Both the position numbers and the translations under genes were made by a program. This document shows, piece after piece, positions 61,101-64,000 of a DNA stretch of 64,000 nucleotides. The stretch covers positions 78,768 through 142,767 of the forward strand of contig VWZL01000918.1 of the NCBI GenBank assembly GCA_013396915.1, written 5' to 3'. The notes beneath the pieces were generated by a model. The model did no database searches and had not been told where the DNA came from. It was given only the letters and a program-made list of their open reading frames with translations. The stretch comes from Stercorarius parasiticus. Taxonomy: Eukaryota; Chordata; Aves; Charadriiformes; Stercorariidae. Each line of letters begins with the position of its first letter. Position 1 is the first letter of the stretch.

Positions 61101-64000
61101 GTAATCATCCTGAAACACCTATGCAGTGCTTCTCGAGACACTTAAATGGTGCCTGAACACTGTTTTTTGTTGGGTGTTTTTTAGTTTTTTTTTAAACAGG
61201 GGCCATTCCTACTTTCATGACAGCCCTCCCTCTCTTCATAACATCTGCTACATGTGACAGTTCTGCCCTCACTGGCAGTTTCTGTGTCAGTGTGGTTGTG
61301 GCATCTCAGCAGATCTTACATTTTGTGCAAGGGTAGCAAAGGGAGAAAGTGTGGATGAAACATGAACAAAAGCAAGTAACTCTGAAAACACAATTCCAAG
61401 TGCCTTTTGGAGTCTGTGTTGTTATGGAGAAAATGTAACACGTCTTGCTGTTAGATCTTTACAGTGGTACTTTGTTACTGATTTTAACAGTGAAAACTAA
61501 AACTTCAGCTTCTCCTGCACTGACACAAGTGCCTTAAACTTATGCATAGCCATAGTTGCTTCAGTCCAGCAAATATTTAAAGGTTGCAAATACCCATTGT
61601 TCAATCCTGCAGTTTCTTGTATACAGGTGTACGCTTTCCTTTTTATATAGTCCTTTCGGGACTGTAGGAAGGGAATTCCCTGTGAGAGCGTTTCCTTAAT
61701 TTTGGGGAAGTACACTAAACTTATGCCTTTGTGGACAACATGTGAAATTCAAGCAATGCTGAAGAGCATTTTCCTGTTGCATAATTGGAAGTGGCCGGGA
61801 CTGTTGACTTCTCACCCTGAGCACCCCCGAAGTGTAGTACGGCCCTTGTCTTGCTGAAGTCTGGGTGCAAGTGAGAGATAGGGACAAGATGGCCAGGATC
61901 TTATGCTACAAGATTCCTAGGACACATTACAGATTCCTAGGGATTGCAAACCCTTATGTGGTTCTAACGAGCTCTTAACACCTCTCTAGGTAATAGTGCC
62001 CGTGATTGCTTTCTGTTACTCTAATATACACTCTGTAATCATTTGCATTCGTTTTCAACAGGCTCTTCTGTTCAGTTCAGCTCGGTGGAAAGTCTGACAC
62101 ATTTTCTTCAATTCCATGAGATAGTGATGGCACGTAAAGAGGAGTTTCTACCATGCTCTGCAATGGAAAAGCACTGGAGTTTCTACAAAGGATGTGAGGA
62201 TTTTGGATTCTAAAGACTTCTTGAGTGCTAACATTTTTTTCTTCGTCATCACTTAAAAGTAAACATTTGAGTTTTAGAACTAAGTGCTTTGTTACTGTCA
62301 TTTTGATAAATCGTTTGCCCAGCACTCAGAATGGACTGAAAGGTTGTTTGGGTAAATGAGGAACAGGGGAGTACTTTGTAGCAGGTGAGGATAACTGTCA
62401 ATATTGAATTTTGCACTGTAAGATTAAGAAATGGGGAAGTAGGCGAGGACTGTTACACATTGGTGCTCATTGTGAAATACATTCCCGGTTGGTAACTTTG
62501 TATGAAACTCCACTGATTTTAGTGGCTGCCCATGCTTCAGAACCAGGTAGGTATCAACACCGATAGTTGCTTCCTACATCTAAACCTGGGCGTGTCCCAC
62601 CAGAAATGGCTGCACATGTTTGTGTGATAACATAAGCTGTTAGGTTAGGCAAAAAAGTCAAGATGGGCAGCTTTGAAAATCACCAGCGGTTTTGCTTTAT
62701 TTGGCATAGGTATATGCAAACATTTGAGAAGGGGGTGAATGCTGGGAGAGGTTAAAAGAGAAATCTTGGCCATTGGAAATGCGCAGGGAAATTCCATTCG
62801 TGTTCCAGCCAAGTCTTTCTGATAGGCAGAAAACATGCTGGCATATGGCAGGAAATGTAGTTAACCTGTTTGTGGAACACAAATTTTTCCACCTAACAAC
62901 ATCTTAGATATTCATCCCGATCTCTGGAGGATTTCTATTTGTTTTAATTTTACAATGTGTGAATCTGCCTCAGTGACGTATTTATAACACATTTGACTGT
63001 CATGAGAGTTATCTGCATTCAAATGGCATCCTTGCTCTTTCGTTCTCTGGATTATAAGAAGAGATGAAATAATAGCACCTGCTACTCCTAACTCCAGTGA
63101 ATGGGATGAGAAATATCTCCTGTCAATACATAACAACCTCAGCTCGCTATTTGGAGTGCAAAGGGCTGTTCTGCAGAGATTTGATTAGTGTCTTAAAGAG
63201 AAGGTGGTTTAAGGAAGAGAGCAGGTCTGATGTGCAGGTCTGCTCTGCCCTGGCATGCATGGGCGATGGTGGCCTGATGGGCTGTAAGGATAAAGAAATG
63301 CAAACTGCCTGGAAGTCAAAAAAGTTAAAAGCTACTGAGTGACAGGTATTTCATAAAGGTCACTTTCCACACAAGTAGAAAATGGAGTGGTCTCACAGCT
63401 GCAGCAGCAAAACAAACCTGAAGGTGGATTGGTTTAAAGGAGATGTTCATTCAAATAGTACACTTCTGCTGTCACTGAGAAGTGAAAGTCTTTTAGCTGT
63501 TAAAATGACTACAGAATTACTTACATGTTTGTTTGACATTTTTTTCTTTGTTACAAGGTGTCTAATAAAGTTAATGTATAAAAACTGGGAGGATTTGACA
63601 GTAATACTTTTAATCCGTTATATTAACATGATTACATGACCTAAGGCAATCCTAAGGTACGGTGACAAAAAACGTGATTGATTCAAGCTGGGCAAAGAGG
63701 TAAAAACGCAGTGTGTTACATGAAAATCACTGTCTCTTACTGATGCTATATGCAAAAGTAAGCTACCAGGGTTTTTTTTTTCCAATAGTTGTATTTTACA
63801 TAAGCATCTTGAGAAAGGTGTTACCTTGACAAAGTATGTTTTAATATGACTAACAAATGTAGGATTCTGCTTCCCAAATCTTCTTACAACTGTGAATTTT
63901 CCCTGTTCTCCCTACTGGAATCTTTTTTGAATGTAAAGATCCATTAAGAGATGGCAAAAAGTTATGCCATCATGAATAGGATTTTTTTTTCTCTGTTTAA

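Larger units (their letters stand above)
51779..64000. other. Downstream intergenic region, no gene recognised
   Basis: A 12-kb stretch without a gene I can support. It holds an old CR1 piece (about 55,148-55,430), a T run (52,626-52,643), an A run (54,996-55,009), an A/C-only tract near 54,374-54,430, purine-rich sequence at about 59,550-59,690, and one N at 58,191. By mammalian synteny GCNT4 would be next on this side; its single large coding exon is not here. Confidence 0.5.

Noticed and set aside
60475..61141. Overlapping frames of 97-131 codons near 60.5-61.1 kb, considered as part of GCNT4 or another downstream gene
   Set aside because: None shows glycosyltransferase motifs, and frames on both strands overlap each other.

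Overview
The window looks like vertebrate, and specifically avian, nuclear DNA. It is AT-rich and exon-sparse. Its recognisable interspersed repeats are CR1 LINE fragments, several with the typical CR1 3' tail of ATTCTATG-like octamers; no mammalian Alu, B1 or L1 sequence was noticed. One base (58,191) is an N, so this is draft assembly.

Positions about 547 to 51,778 carry one large plus-strand gene that I identify as ANKRD31 (ankyrin repeat domain 31), a meiotic protein that works with REC114 in forming the SPO11-dependent double-strand breaks. I could chain 23 exons by eye. Every one is bounded by AG and GT, and the intron phases agree at every junction except across one damaged exon. The order is: N-terminal exons of low complexity (547-7,581), an acidic/helical exon (13,949-14,611), Ser/Thr- and Lys/Arg-rich exons (17,473-20,561), a large central exon (27,018-28,442), a linker exon (29,000-29,245), three ankyrin exons (34,331-37,635), a short Cys/Arg-rich segment (37,801-38,201), coiled-coil exons (38,972-44,500), and a C-terminal RAMA-like domain over three exons (45,240-48,258). 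The terminal exon is probably at 51,501. The true first exon, with the start codon, is not seen and probably lies upstream of the window.

Two things stand out. First, the large central exon carries at least three frameshifts and two in-frame stops, while all other exons are open and in phase. Second, mammalian ANKRD31 has two three-exon ankyrin clusters and I find only the second here. The place of the first is a phase-1-to-phase-1 junction, so its loss would be frame-neutral. Skipping exons 10 and 11 together (25,484-28,442) would also keep the frame and bypass the damage. Either the locus makes a shortened but working ANKRD31, or it is at an early stage of decay, or the assembly has errors.

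In mammals ANKRD31 lies between HMGCR and GCNT4, and this block corresponds to the avian Z chromosome. By that synteny HMGCR would lie left of the window and GCNT4 right of it; neither coding region is in the window. From 51,779 to 64,000 I see only intergenic sequence with an old CR1 piece, low-complexity tracts and one possible alternative last exon near 55,900. Introns hold five CR1 pieces, a few microsatellites and one 18-bp minisatellite. No tRNA, rRNA or CRISPR array was found, and no intact mobile element.
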